DNA of 64,000 nucleotides from an uncultured Oceanospirillales bacterium (GCA_913055655.1 CAJXKA010000001.1:248001-312000), one strand, 5' to 3'; counted from the stretch's first letter, positions 18,650-28,280 are shown. Numbers and translations: made by a program. The notes: generated by a model from the letters alone, not told the origin.

Positions 18650-20651
18650 TGTCGCCGTGGTCACTCCGGTTTTCAACACGGAGGAGTACCTGCATCGATG
18701 CGTGGAGAGCGTCCTGCAACAGGAGGGCGTGTCGTTACAGTTGTACCTGGTTGACGATGGGTCGACGGACAACTCAGCCAGTATTTGTCGCCATTACCAA
18801 CATGCCGACCCGCGCGTGGTTGTCATTTCAAAACGGAACGAAGGCCAGGGCATTGCGCGTAACCAGGGAATCCGGCTGGCCGATGCACGCTACATCTATT
18901 TCGTTGACAGTGATGACTCCCTTGGCGAGGGGACCTTGCAAAAACTGTTCAGTGCGGCGGAAAAACATCACCTCGACATTTGCTCGCCCAAAGTGCCGGA
19001 GCACTATTTTTCCGACCCGCTTGAGCTCATTCCCTGCCTGCCTTGCAAGTCCCAGTTCATCCGGATGGACAGAATCCGGAAGGCAGAAATTTTGCAGCCG
19101 GATATACGCAGTGGTCAGGATGGCGTTTTTAGTCACCTTGTGCTCACACAATGCCAACGAATCGGCATGGTGGACGATGCGGAATTCAATTACACGCACG
19201 CGCGACCGGGTTCAACTTTCGCCGCCCACCTCAAGCGTCACGACCTGGTGCCCGGCTTGCTGAAACAGCATTATGAGGCCATCCGGAATTTCTATGACCG
19301 CCTTGACCTGTGGGCGCGGAACGGCACCCGGCTGCTGTCCTTTGTTTCGAGGGAATCGCTGAGAAACCGGCTCGACCCGCATATTGCGCATCTCGATCGC
19401 GCAGAAAAGCAGGCCTGTTTCGCCGTCCTGAAACCCATGATTCAGCGCGCGATGAAACATGTCGACCCGACACTCCTGCCATTGATTGACCCGGCCGTTC
19501 TGGCAATCCACCGGCAACCCATCGAAAAGCTGGTTGAGTGCTACGAAAGTGAGTTCAGTGGTTCAAAACACGTGGCCACGCACCCGGGAACGAAAAATTT
19601 CACTGTCGGGACATGCACGATCGTGAAGTACGCTGATGATCGTTATCAGCCGAAAACACCCGGTAAGGCCCAGCCGGAGGTATCGTCACACCCTGCCGGC
19701 CGCATGGTCACGCGCGGTGAACGGGAGATCCAGTCACAGATCGGCGCGCTCAATCGCAAGCTGGACCTGGCCATCAATACGGTCAACAACGCGACAATTT
19801 CGGCACTGTCGGCTGTCCGCTCACCCGCGCCTGACCTGACCGAGGGGCGGGAGGACATTGTTGTCAGCCTGACCACGTTGCCGGGACGGTTGCCCATCGT
19901 CCATCACGCCATCGAATCGGTGTTCAGCCAGTCGATCCTGCCCGGAAAGATCGTGTTGTGGGTTACCGATCGCATCGCCGAGGACCAGGTGACGCCAGCG
20001 CTTCGCGCACTTTGCGACCGTGGGCTGGAGATCCGACGGGTCAATGACGTCGGCCCGCACACAAAACTGATGTACGCGCTCGAGGCTTTTCCGGACAAGA
20101 GCATCGTGACGGTGGATGACGACATCGTCTATCCGGCCAATATGCTGCAGACACTCCTGGTCCAGCATGAGCGAAACCCGGGCATGGTCATTTGCAACTG
20201 GGCCCGGGAGCTTTCATTTGATGAAGAAGGCCGCGTTCAGGGTGTTCGTGCCGGGCGCCTTCTCACGCCGCCGACGCTGGAGCGGGAAATCGAACAGGCG
20301 CAACGTTTCGAGGGCGCGCCGAACCTGCTGGCGTTCCCCTACGGCACATCGGGTGTGCTCTATCCGCCCGGCGCACTGAGTGAGCGCGTATTCGAAGTCG
20401 ACACATTCCGTGAACTGTGTCCGAAGGAAGATGACATCTGGTTCAAGGCCATGAGCCTCTTAAACAGGACGCCTGTCGTCGTCACGAATTTCGGTATCAA
20501 TCCCAACCATCATTGCATCACGGGTTCTCAATTCGTGGCTCTTCGGCATGATAATCATGGGTTGGAAGAGAACGCGAGACAGATGCAAAACGTATTCGAG
20601 AATCTGGGGCTCTATGATGTATTGGGCAGGGTTCCGAGTTCGACTTCTTAA
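18642..20651 (+). CDS. Bifunctional glycosyltransferase (GT2 domain + DDD-type domain)
   Basis: 669 residues. Residues 1-230 are a GT2 family GT-A domain: VAVVTPVFNTEEYLHRCVES, VDDGSTDNS (about 37) and the metal motif FVDSDDS near 87. Residues 230-400 are a linker with helical segments. From about 405 a second catalytic domain begins (DIVVSLTTLPGRLPIVHHAI). It has VTVDDDIVYPANM near 489, NWARELSFDEEGRV, and EDDIWFKAM near 596. This second domain is homologous by eye to the protein at 17561-18649. Such fusions often add two sugars in sequence; that is an inference. Confidence 0.8.
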   Translation: MFDVAVVTPVFNTEEYLHRCVESVLQQEGVSLQLYLVDDGSTDNSASICRHYQHADPRVVVISKRNEGQGIARNQGIRLADARYIYFVDSDDSLGEGTLQKLFSAAEKHHLDICSPKVPEHYFSDPLELIPCLPCKSQFIRMDRIRKAEILQPDIRSGQDGVFSHLVLTQCQRIGMVDDAEFNYTHARPGSTFAAHLKRHDLVPGLLKQHYEAIRNFYDRLDLWARNGTRLLSFVSRESLRNRLDPHIAHLDRAEKQACFAVLKPMIQRAMKHVDPTLLPLIDPAVLAIHRQPIEKLVECYESEFSGSKHVATHPGTKNFTVGTCTIVKYADDRYQPKTPGKAQPEVSSHPAGRMVTRGEREIQSQIGALNRKLDLAINTVNNATISALSAVRSPAPDLTEGREDIVVSLTTLPGRLPIVHHAIESVFSQSILPGKIVLWVTDRIAEDQVTPALRALCDRGLEIRRVNDVGPHTKLMYALEAFPDKSIVTVDDDIVYPANMLQTLLVQHERNPGMVICNWARELSFDEEGRVQGVRAGRLLTPPTLEREIEQAQRFEGAPNLLAFPYGTSGVLYPPGALSERVFEVDTFRELCPKEDDIWFKAMSLLNRTPVVVTNFGINPNHHCITGSQFVALRHDNHGLEENARQMQNVFENLGLYDVLGRVPSSTS

Positions 20652-20714
20652 TAGATTTCGTCATCGTCGGCCACAGGTTAGTGTTGCCAAGGATCGATCA
20701 ATACAGGGAAAGAC

Positions 20715-21536
20715 ATGAAAATCGAACCAAACTACAAGGCCAGCCACGGTTGGTACGAATTACTGATCGCCAGTTTTATTTCGCCAGGGACCCCGCCTGA
20801 CTTGATGATGGATATCGGCGTAGGCCCGAAAACGGAATATCAGCAACTCAACAAGCGTTATCCAGACATGCAGATGGTCGGGCTTGAGCCGAATCCAGAG
20901 ACCTTTGCCGAGGTTCAACCGAAATTCCCTGGCCGACTGTTCCAGCGAGCGGTGACCGCTGGAGGGGTACCGATGAAGTACGTCGTACACGCCAATAACA
21001 CGATGGCTTCAGGCCTGATTCCTTACGACACGACACCTCGAGATGCGAAACGCTACATGGTTGAAGGCATGACACTGGACATGCTTGACCAGGAGACTGG
21101 CTATTCTGACCGAATACTGTTGTGGATGGATATCGAAGGCTATGAATTGGAAGCCCTTCGTACAGGACCTCAATTGCTGTCTTCGGGACGCATTCGCTGG
21201 ATTAACCTGGAAGTCCGGTCGCGATGGAATTTCAAAAAGGATGCGTGTACAGAGTCCGAGATTGATGAGTTTCTTGCCGGGTACGGCTATCGCAAAGTGA
21301 TCACCTACAACCACTACCCATCGTCGCATCATCACGATGCCATTTACATCCATGACACTGAATCCCTGGCCGAGGATGGGCAACGCCTTTATGAAATTTA
21401 CCAGGAACTGTTCATGGCAGGACCGGAATCTCGTGAAACGGAAGACCTGAAGCACCGCGTGGTTGATCTTTTTCTGGCACTGACGGAACAGCGCGACAAA
21501 GTGGGCTATCTACGCTCGAAATTCCAAAGACCTTAA
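20715..21536 (+). CDS. FkbM-family methyltransferase
   Basis: 273 residues with the FkbM-type class I methyltransferase signature. The SAM-binding strand-loop is DLMMDIGVGPKTEYQQL (about residue 34) and the acidic residue of strand 2 is GLEPNPETF. The late motif LLWMDIEGYELEAL is the family hallmark. The C-terminal ~70 residues are extra helical sequence. FkbM proteins usually O-methylate hydroxyls of sugars or other glycan-linked groups. ATG at 20715 follows GGGAAAGAC. Confidence 0.85.
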   Translation: MKIEPNYKASHGWYELLIASFISPGTPPDLMMDIGVGPKTEYQQLNKRYPDMQMVGLEPNPETFAEVQPKFPGRLFQRAVTAGGVPMKYVVHANNTMASGLIPYDTTPRDAKRYMVEGMTLDMLDQETGYSDRILLWMDIEGYELEALRTGPQLLSSGRIRWINLEVRSRWNFKKDACTESEIDEFLAGYGYRKVITYNHYPSSHHHDAIYIHDTESLAEDGQRLYEIYQELFMAGPESRETEDLKHRVVDLFLALTEQRDKVGYLRSKFQRP

Positions 21537-21607
21537 TTCTTATATCACTGATTGCAGGTCGACAGTTGGGCGAGATCACCGATCCAACAAGGGAGCGAAA
21601 TTAGCCC

Positions 21608-22447
21608 GTGAACATTCTGAAGATCGAGATCGAACACCGAGGACGTACGTTCAGGATGTGCAGTCGAAGTGATGATCCGCTCATCCGGTATTGCGACGAT
21701 GCGGGCTCGTTTTGGGAATTGAACGAATTGGAGCGGTTGGAGAATCTCGTAAAGCGACGAATCACCGCAGGGTCTGTCATTATGGATGTCGGCGCAAACA
21801 TTGGCCAACACACACTTTTTTTCGCTGATGCGTTCCCGGGCAATACAGTTGTCGCCTACGAAATGAACCCTGAAGCTTTCGGTTTTCTGTCGACAAATGT
21901 CACTTCGAATGGTCTGTCCAACGTCAAGTTGGTCAACCGGGGGCTGTCCGATATGCAGCGGCGATGTGGCGTTTTGTCACCGAGAGATAATCCGATAGGG
22001 GGAGCGCAGCTGGACCTGCATTGCCAAGAACGGAATGTCGAAATTGTCACGCTTGACGAGGACCTGGGGTCGTTGGGCATTGTAGGGATGTCAGATATCC
22101 CGTTGATCAAGCTGGACGTTGAAGGTCATGAAAACCATTGTCTTCGCGGGGCCCTGAAAACCATCAAAAAGTACCGGCCGTTCCTCTTCCTCGAGTGCAA
22201 GGAAGTGATGCAGTACAAGTGGCTGACCACGCTGATGGATGAGCTGAGTTATGTCCTGGTCGAAGCGTCGCCCGGGTTTTTCCCGAATTTCCTTTTTGTT
22301 CATCGCGAACACATGTCTACGTATTTCACAGACCCAGAATTGGACTGGGTCCGAACAGACTACGGCTTCAGGATAGTCAAGTCATGGCAACTGGTCAGAA
22401 AGCTGAGGGTCGTGTCGGCTGGTCAAAACGACAACTTGCCGACGTGA
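21608..22447 (+). CDS. FkbM-family methyltransferase
   Basis: 279 residues starting with GTG at 21608. The FkbM motifs are clear: VIMDVGANIGQHTLFFAD (about residue 58), VAYEMNPEAF and LIKLDVEGHENHCLRGAL. It is a second, divergent paralogue following the gene at 20715. The stop overlaps a possible GTG start of the following P-loop gene. The substrate is unknown; by context it acts on a glycan building block. Confidence 0.87.
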   Translation: MNILKIEIEHRGRTFRMCSRSDDPLIRYCDDAGSFWELNELERLENLVKRRITAGSVIMDVGANIGQHTLFFADAFPGNTVVAYEMNPEAFGFLSTNVTSNGLSNVKLVNRGLSDMQRRCGVLSPRDNPIGGAQLDLHCQERNVEIVTLDEDLGSLGIVGMSDIPLIKLDVEGHENHCLRGALKTIKKYRPFLFLECKEVMQYKWLTTLMDELSYVLVEASPGFFPNFLFVHREHMSTYFTDPELDWVRTDYGFRIVKSWQLVRKLRVVSAGQNDNLPT

Positions 22448-22449
22448 GC

Positions 22450-23382
22450 ATGGGTAACGCTAACAAGTTGGTCATTCATATCGGTGCCCACAAGACCGCG
22501 TCGTCATTGCTCCAGGGAATCCTGCGCAAAAACATGAACGCATTGGCGGGCCAGGGGCTTTCGGCGTTGGTCGATTCAGTGCCTATCAAGGCGACTTATC
22601 GCATGAATTTCGTTCCGCGGTATCGACGACTGATCTGGCAAGCGGCCGAGAATGACGGGTTTACGGGCCAGAACGAAGAGTTGGACACGCTTTCCCAGAT
22701 GATCAGGCACCTCGTTGATGAACTGCCGTACTCGAAGCGGGTGGTCTCCGACGAACGTTTGCTGGGCCCAATGCCGGGTTACACCAACACGCTTTATCCC
22801 GGTGCAGCGTATGCGGCGGAGTTTATCGAACGGACATTCGGCGATCTTTCACCCAGTATCCTGCTGTATATTCGTGATCAGGCGCAGTACATTGAATCTG
22901 TCTATCTCCAATATTTTCGAGAAACAGGCAGGCGTGGCACGTTCCAGGATTTCTTTCAAACACTGGATCTGGATCAGTTTTCCTGGCGGCGGGTGGTCGC
23001 GCCATTCACGGACCGTTTCGGTCCAGACAGGGTTAAGATTCGCTCGTACGATCAGGATGTGCGAGAAGATATTCTGGTTCCGGCATTTCTGTCTGAAATT
23101 GGATATTCAGGCAACTTGCCTTTTGATCGAAAGCGGGTAAATGCTCGATTTTCTGAAAAAGCCATGGAAATTTATGGGAAGGCTTACCCCCACCTTGATG
23201 GTCAAGACCGCTTTAAGCTTCAACACCAATTAAAAGCCTGTTTCCCGGTGGGACGGTATCCTGCGCCCGTACTTTTACGTGACGAACAAAAGGCCATGCT
23301 GATGGAGCGATTTGGCGAAGAAAACCTGGTAATGGCTCGCGGGACATTCGTCGAGTCCACTAATCCAGAACGTTCTGACTGA
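22450..23382 (+). CDS. P-loop sulfotransferase-like protein
   Basis: 310 residues from the ATG at 22450; a GTG at 22444 (GTGA overlap with the previous gene) is an alternative. The N terminus KLVIHIGAHKTASSLLQ has the shape of the PAPS 5'-phosphosulfate loop. YIRDQAQYIESVYLQYF near residue 145 matches the 3'-phosphate segment. Closely similar motifs in the same order occur in the product at 48547-49887. Sulfotransferases move sulfate from PAPS to sugar hydroxyls, but catalysis is not proven for this subfamily. It lies 2 bases after the FkbM gene. Confidence 0.72.
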   Translation: MGNANKLVIHIGAHKTASSLLQGILRKNMNALAGQGLSALVDSVPIKATYRMNFVPRYRRLIWQAAENDGFTGQNEELDTLSQMIRHLVDELPYSKRVVSDERLLGPMPGYTNTLYPGAAYAAEFIERTFGDLSPSILLYIRDQAQYIESVYLQYFRETGRRGTFQDFFQTLDLDQFSWRRVVAPFTDRFGPDRVKIRSYDQDVREDILVPAFLSEIGYSGNLPFDRKRVNARFSEKAMEIYGKAYPHLDGQDRFKLQHQLKACFPVGRYPAPVLLRDEQKAMLMERFGEENLVMARGTFVESTNPERSD

Positions 23383-23384
23383 TC

Positions 23385-24323
23385 ATGGCGTCGACATTCC
23401 ATCCAAGTGCCCTTCATGGGCGGAGGGGAAGCACTATTGGCAGGGACAAAATCCCGGGCCGCCCCGTTTTTCTCCTTGGCGTGGGATGCCAGAAGGGCGG
23501 TACCACCTGGCTTCATGATTACCTGCAGTCTCATCCCCAAGTCAACCTTGGATTTACTAAGGAATATCACGTTTTCGATGTGCTGCACAACGTGCCCGGT
23601 TGCGGGCATTTTAGACATTACTACGAATCACGCGCCCGTCAACAACGCGAATTAAGGGGTGATGGCCAACCCATCGACCCGGGTCTTGAAAAACAGCTTG
23701 GCTTCTATGATTCAACTGCCAGTTACTACGACTATTTCAAGGAACTGGTGCAGGAAAAACCGGAGACCCGGTTGGTTGGCGATATTACACCGTCCTACGC
23801 AGGGTTGCCTGCCAGTGCATTTTCGGAAATCCGTAAACAATTATTGGAGCGGGGATTCAGTGTTCGCGTGATATTCCTCATGCGCGACCCGGTTGAACGT
23901 GTGTGGTCGCAAATCAGGATGCTCCGACGTGACAGGCCGGGTGACGCGCAATTTTCGGAAGTGTCTGAAGCCGAGCTCATTAGAAAACGGTACCGGGGTT
24001 TACCCTGCGCATTCAGGACGCGATATGAGTTGACAATCCAGAACCTTGAGAGCGTGTTTCCTGCGGACGAACTGCATTACAACTTCTATGAACGGCTCTT
24101 TAACGATGACAGTATTCGTGATATCAGTGAGTTTCTCAGGCTGGAATTTGATGCTGGACCGCCGGATTTTTCAAGACGCATTAATACGTCGGAGAAACAC
24201 GAGCCCATTTCACGCGAATTACAGCAAGAGGTTGCCGAGTATTACGCGCAGACCTATCGGTATGTCAGGCACCGTTTTGGTTCGGTCGTCAAGGAGCTTT
24301 GGCCCCGCACCAGTATGCTTTAA
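23385..24323 (+). CDS. Sulfotransferase
   Basis: 312 residues with a good sulfotransferase domain. The 5'-phosphosulfate loop is GVGCQKGGTTWLHDYL (about residue 32) and the 3'-phosphate motif is FLMRDPVERVWSQ (about residue 162). The C-terminal half resembles heparan-sulfate-type sulfotransferases of bacteria (FYERLFNDDSIRDISEFL, then SEKHEPISRELQ). The first ~25 residues before RPVFLLGVG do not look conserved, so a later start is possible, though none is obvious. It starts 2 bases after the previous stop. Confidence 0.88.
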   Translation: MASTFHPSALHGRRGSTIGRDKIPGRPVFLLGVGCQKGGTTWLHDYLQSHPQVNLGFTKEYHVFDVLHNVPGCGHFRHYYESRARQQRELRGDGQPIDPGLEKQLGFYDSTASYYDYFKELVQEKPETRLVGDITPSYAGLPASAFSEIRKQLLERGFSVRVIFLMRDPVERVWSQIRMLRRDRPGDAQFSEVSEAELIRKRYRGLPCAFRTRYELTIQNLESVFPADELHYNFYERLFNDDSIRDISEFLRLEFDAGPPDFSRRINTSEKHEPISRELQQEVAEYYAQTYRYVRHRFGSVVKELWPRTSML

Positions 24324-24496
24324 TCATATGGATACGCATCCGATGCGAGCCCTCAAGCATTGAAGCGGCCTCCAACTTGAGCCGGGACATTTTGAACTCA
24401 GTCCCCCGTGTCTCGCGAGTTGCTGAATGATGGATCCAAAGTGCCGGAACGGTTTTCAGACACAGTTTTTTTATCAGGCGATTGGGAAGCTTTTAA

Positions 24497-25159
24497 GTGA
24501 TCATCATTCAGCTTGGAGTTCATAAATCCGCGAGCACATTTCTAGTCCAGCTCATACAGTCAAGCATCAGCCTTTCGGGCGGAGAAGTTGAATACCGTCC
24601 CATGGCGAGGATGAACAGCACGTTCTTCGAACAGCATGTCGATTTTCTTGACACGCGGAACGATCATGTCCTCGTGAAAACCCATGGGTACCTGACGCAG
24701 GCATTAGAGCATCGGCTCGCCGAAAACAAAGTCAAGGTGTTCGCCACTTACCGTGATCCGCGTGATGTTGTGTTATCTGTATTGGACGCAGCACAGGTTC
24801 AGCGCGATCAAGGCAACACCAAAACGCGAATTGCCAAAGTTCAGTCTTTTGAAGATGCCCTGAATTTTGTTCGACAGGACTATGACCGGTTTTTTAAATG
24901 GGCGGAAGTCGGCCAGCTTCACTATATTTCATTCGATGATCTCGCGTTGAATCCGGAGTCTGTCATTAGCCGGGTATGCAATGAACTGTCGATTTCAGTC
25001 AAACCCGGCGTGGTCTTGGAAAAATTCAAGGACAAGCAGAATATTCGGCGATTCAATAAAGGGAAACCGGACCGCTATAAGTCGGAACTTTCAACGGACG
25101 AACAGGCGTTAGTATTGTCAAGATTCCCGGACTATCAGGAATTTGTATCGTCGCTTTGA
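24497..25159 (+). CDS. Short sulfotransferase-domain protein
   Basis: 220 residues from GTG at 24497. The P-loop is IIIQLGVHKSASTFLVQLI, and YRDPRDVVLSVLDAAQ near residue 84 is the 3'-phosphate-binding motif of cytosolic-type sulfotransferases. LHYISFDDLALNPESVI is the usual mid-domain segment. It is shorter than most members but looks complete. It lies after a 173-bp gap holding nothing recognisable, and its end overlaps the convergent FkbM gene by 25 bp. Codon use is less GC-biased than in the flanking core genes. Confidence 0.82.
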   Translation: MIIIQLGVHKSASTFLVQLIQSSISLSGGEVEYRPMARMNSTFFEQHVDFLDTRNDHVLVKTHGYLTQALEHRLAENKVKVFATYRDPRDVVLSVLDAAQVQRDQGNTKTRIAKVQSFEDALNFVRQDYDRFFKWAEVGQLHYISFDDLALNPESVISRVCNELSISVKPGVVLEKFKDKQNIRRFNKGKPDRYKSELSTDEQALVLSRFPDYQEFVSSL

Positions 25160-25905
25160 TTAGAGCGTCTTCGAGTCCAGCGATTGGTTACGAGTTCAGT
25201 CAGTGCGGCTTCCAGCACTGATACCATGAAACTATCACTCACGATCTCGTCATTCGAAAAATACTCGTCTGGCCCAATTCCGAATACTCTTCGATAACCA
25301 ATCGTGCCAAGGTATCCGATGACGTCCTGGCAGGTTTTGTGATGACCGGTTTCTATCTGTACCAGGCACAGATTGTCAGACAATATAGTATTCGCACCGA
25401 TCAGCACATCCAGTTCATGCCCCTCTGTGTCAATTTTTATCGCAATTCTGGTGCCTGAGAAGTCAACCAGGTTGTCGAGTCGGTTGATTTCGGCTTCGAG
25501 TTCAAAGGTATCGGGCTGCTTTCTGTGAATGGAAGTGCTCTGAATACCGTTCTTACCGGAAGACTCACCAAAATCCAAAAAGCGGGCTTTCCCGGAACTG
25601 GAAGACAGCGCTAACCTCAATGGGTCAATATCCTTGTCATACTGGTTTGCTCGAATGTTGAGCACCAGTTCGTTGAACGTGCCGGGAGTGGGTTCAAAGC
25701 AAAGTATCTTCGCTGCTGGAAAATGTTGTCGTACAGCCAGGGAGTAAAACCCGACGTTCGCCCCGATATCCATGAACACTTCACATGAACATCGCTTAAT
25801 CATTTCGAGTATTACAAAAAGTTGGAGTTCTTCAATTTTCCAGAAGAAATTTAATCGTTTGCGCGAGGATTCTGTGAGTTTGGTGTTTTCAAAAATTGTG
25901 TTCAT
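25135..25905 (-). CDS. FkbM-family methyltransferase
   Basis: 256 residues with EVFMDIGANVGFYSLAV (about residue 42), LCFEPTPGTFNELV and AIKIDTEGHELDVLIGA, the standard FkbM set. It is the only island gene on the minus strand besides the one at 13671, and the last before the EF-G paralogue. Sequence composition is clearly AT-richer than the neighbouring EF-G gene, consistent with acquisition by transfer. Confidence 0.86.
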   Translation of the reverse strand: MNTIFENTKLTESSRKRLNFFWKIEELQLFVILEMIKRCSCEVFMDIGANVGFYSLAVRQHFPAAKILCFEPTPGTFNELVLNIRANQYDKDIDPLRLALSSSSGKARFLDFGESSGKNGIQSTSIHRKQPDTFELEAEINRLDNLVDFSGTRIAIKIDTEGHELDVLIGANTILSDNLCLVQIETGHHKTCQDVIGYLGTIGYRRVFGIGPDEYFSNDEIVSDSFMVSVLEAALTELVTNRWTRRRSNQSDDTNS

Positions 25906-26016
25906 TCAATCGGCGTCGCCAGCAGTGCGGAGGATGGTTTTACACGACTGTCCTGCCGTACTGCATGCTCAACAGGATATTCGAATTATGCCCGAATTGA
26001 ACTTGCGGTTTGTCGA

Positions 26017-28038
26017 TTAATTGGTCGTCAACTGTTGTTGCACCACTCCTGGTACCGGGTCGTAGTGACTCAACTCCATGGTGAATGACCCAGCTCCCTG
26101 CGTAAGGCTCTTCAACTCCGTGTGATAGTCCGAAAGTTCACTCAGCGGCACATCCGCCTTGATTGTCACCAGCCCACCACGTAACGACTCCGTCCCGTTA
26201 ATTCGAGCCCGCCGCGAAGCCAGGTTCCCCGTCACATCCCCCATCACGCCATCGGGAACGGTCACATCCACGGTCACGATGGGCTCGAGAATCTGCGGCC
26301 CTGCGTGCTCGATTGCATCCAATAGCGCATGACGCGCGGCGGTCACGAAGGCTACCTCCTTCGAATCGACGGGATGGTGCTTGCCGTCGTAAACCTCCAC
26401 TTCAAAATCCTGCAGCGGAAACCCGGCAATGGCGCCCTCATCCAGGATTTGCCGGATACCTTTTTCCACGGCGGGAATCAGCGAGGTGGGAATCGAACCC
26501 CCGACCACCTTGTTGATAAACTCGAAACCGTCGCCGCGGCCGCGGGGGCGGACGCGTAAAAACACCTCGCCGAACTGCCCGGCGCCACCGGTCTGTTTCT
26601 TGTGTCGATAATGCCCCTCGGCGGGGCGGGTGATGGTTTCGCGGTAGGCGATGCGCGGGGGGCGGGTGTCGACCTCGACGTTGTAGATGGTCTTCATGCG
26701 CTCCAGCGCCACGCGCAGGTGCAGTTCGCCCAGGCCGCGCATGACGGTTTCGTTCAGTTCCTGGTTGTGCTCCACGCGCAGGCAGGGGTCTTCTTCGGTC
26801 AGCTTGTGCAGCGCGGTGGACAGTTTCTGTTCCTGGCCCCGTTGCTTTGAGGTCACCGCCAGGCCGTACATGGGCTGGGGGAAGTCCAGCGGCCGCATGC
26901 GGTAGCCGTCTTCGTCGTGGGAGTCGTGCAGCACGGCGTCGTAGTGGATCTCGTCGTGCTTGGCCACGGCGCAGATGTCGCCGGGGATGCCGGCGTCGAC
27001 CTCCTCGTGTTTGCCGCCCTGGACCTTGAACAGATGACTGACTTTGAACGCTTTTCGGTCGTCGTCGATGTACAGCATCGAGTCAGCCGTCACGGTCCCC
27101 TGGTGGATCCGGAAGATGCACATCTTGCCGACGAACGGGTCGTTGGTGATCTTGAACACGTGCGCCAGGGCGTGCGCCTCGGGATCGGGTTTGCACTCGA
27201 CGGGCTCGCCATCTTTGCCACCGCCGCGCTGGTAGGCGGGCGGATTGCCCTCCAGCGGGTTGGGGACCAGGCGCTTACACAGTTTCAGTAGTTCGGGTAT
27301 GCCAGCGCCGGTGGCGGCCGAGGTAAAGCAGATCGGCACCAGGTGGCCGCGGCGCAATGCGCGTTCGGCGGCGTCGTGCAGTTCCTCGCGGCCCAGTGAT
27401 TCGCCCTCCAGGTACTTCATCATCAGCTCGTCGTCCATCTCGACGATCTGGTCGATGATCGCCTCGTGTGCATCGGAGAGCGAGAAGATATCCGTGTCGC
27501 CTTCTTCCTCGAAAAAGCAGTCGCGTACCGTGCGACCGCCGTCAGCGGGCAGGTTGATGGGCAGGCACTCGGGGCCGAACTCGTCCTGGATTTCGCGTAC
27601 CAGGCCGGTCAGGTCGGTGTCGGGTGCGTCGATGCGGTTGATGATGATCATGCGGCACAGGCGGCGGCGCTTGGCGCGGCGCATAAGGCGCCTTGTGGAC
27701 AGTTCGATGCCGGCGCCGGCGTTGATCACCACGGCGCTGGTCTCCACCGCCGTCATCGAGGCCAGGGTGGGGCCGCGGAAGTCCGGGAAGCCGGGGGTGT
27801 CGATGATGTTGACGTGGATGCCTTCGAAATCGAAGCTGGCGATGGCCGAGTCGAGCGAGTGGCCGTACTGGTGTTCGAGCTTGTCGTGGTCGGTGACGGT
27901 GCTGCCGCGTTCAATGGTGCCGGGTTCGCCGATGGTCTCGGTGGCGACCAGCAGGGCCTCGGTCAGCGTGGTCTTGCCGCAGCCGGTGTGGCCCACCAGT
28001 GCGATGTTGCGGATGTCCTCGGTACGGTAACTCGGCAT
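26017..28038 (-). CDS. Elongation factor G paralogue (FusA2-like)
   Basis: 673 residues from the ATG at 28038, which has AAGGAG six bases upstream. The open frame extends 108 codons further, but that part has no EF-G sequence. GTPase motifs are GHTGCGKTTLTEALL (G1), DTPGFPDFRGPT (G3), NRIDAPDTD (G4) and TSAATGAGIPEL (G5). Canonical EF-G has DHGKTT and NKMD at G1 and G4. Domains II-V follow, with QTGGAGQFGEVFLRV typical of domain IV. The divergent G motifs suggest the second EF-G lineage rather than the main translocase. It stands alone, away from str-operon genes. Confidence 0.88.
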   Translation of the reverse strand: MPSYRTEDIRNIALVGHTGCGKTTLTEALLVATETIGEPGTIERGSTVTDHDKLEHQYGHSLDSAIASFDFEGIHVNIIDTPGFPDFRGPTLASMTAVETSAVVINAGAGIELSTRRLMRRAKRRRLCRMIIINRIDAPDTDLTGLVREIQDEFGPECLPINLPADGGRTVRDCFFEEEGDTDIFSLSDAHEAIIDQIVEMDDELMMKYLEGESLGREELHDAAERALRRGHLVPICFTSAATGAGIPELLKLCKRLVPNPLEGNPPAYQRGGGKDGEPVECKPDPEAHALAHVFKITNDPFVGKMCIFRIHQGTVTADSMLYIDDDRKAFKVSHLFKVQGGKHEEVDAGIPGDICAVAKHDEIHYDAVLHDSHDEDGYRMRPLDFPQPMYGLAVTSKQRGQEQKLSTALHKLTEEDPCLRVEHNQELNETVMRGLGELHLRVALERMKTIYNVEVDTRPPRIAYRETITRPAEGHYRHKKQTGGAGQFGEVFLRVRPRGRGDGFEFINKVVGGSIPTSLIPAVEKGIRQILDEGAIAGFPLQDFEVEVYDGKHHPVDSKEVAFVTAARHALLDAIEHAGPQILEPIVTVDVTVPDGVMGDVTGNLASRRARINGTESLRGGLVTIKADVPLSELSDYHTELKSLTQGAGSFTMELSHYDPVPGVVQQQLTTN

Positions 28039-28280
28039 ACGGAACTCCTTGGCGGGGTCCGGGTCGCCGGACCGGGACTGACCACAATAAACCTCGGCGA
28101 CCGGACGGGCAAGCCGGGTTGCTTCGTTGGCCGTGGCGGTGTGGGGTTTGCCCATCCGGGCGCCGGGGTTTAGGTGGGCCAGCGTGCCGAGGTTCAGGTG
28201 GGGTTCAGGATGATGGGCGTATTGTTTGGGTCGACACTCCACTCCCTCCCGGGAAGCCGCCAGGCGGTGACCCGTGCCTC

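Noticed and set aside
14969-25905. Island as a classical mobile element
   Set aside because: No integrase, transposase, tRNA target or flanking direct repeat was seen, so transfer is suggested only by composition and content.
26480-26510. tRNA-like T-arm sequence (GGGTTCGATTCCCAC on the minus strand)
   Set aside because: It lies in the coding frame of the EF-G paralogue (GGSIPTSLIP) and no acceptor or anticodon arm surrounds it.
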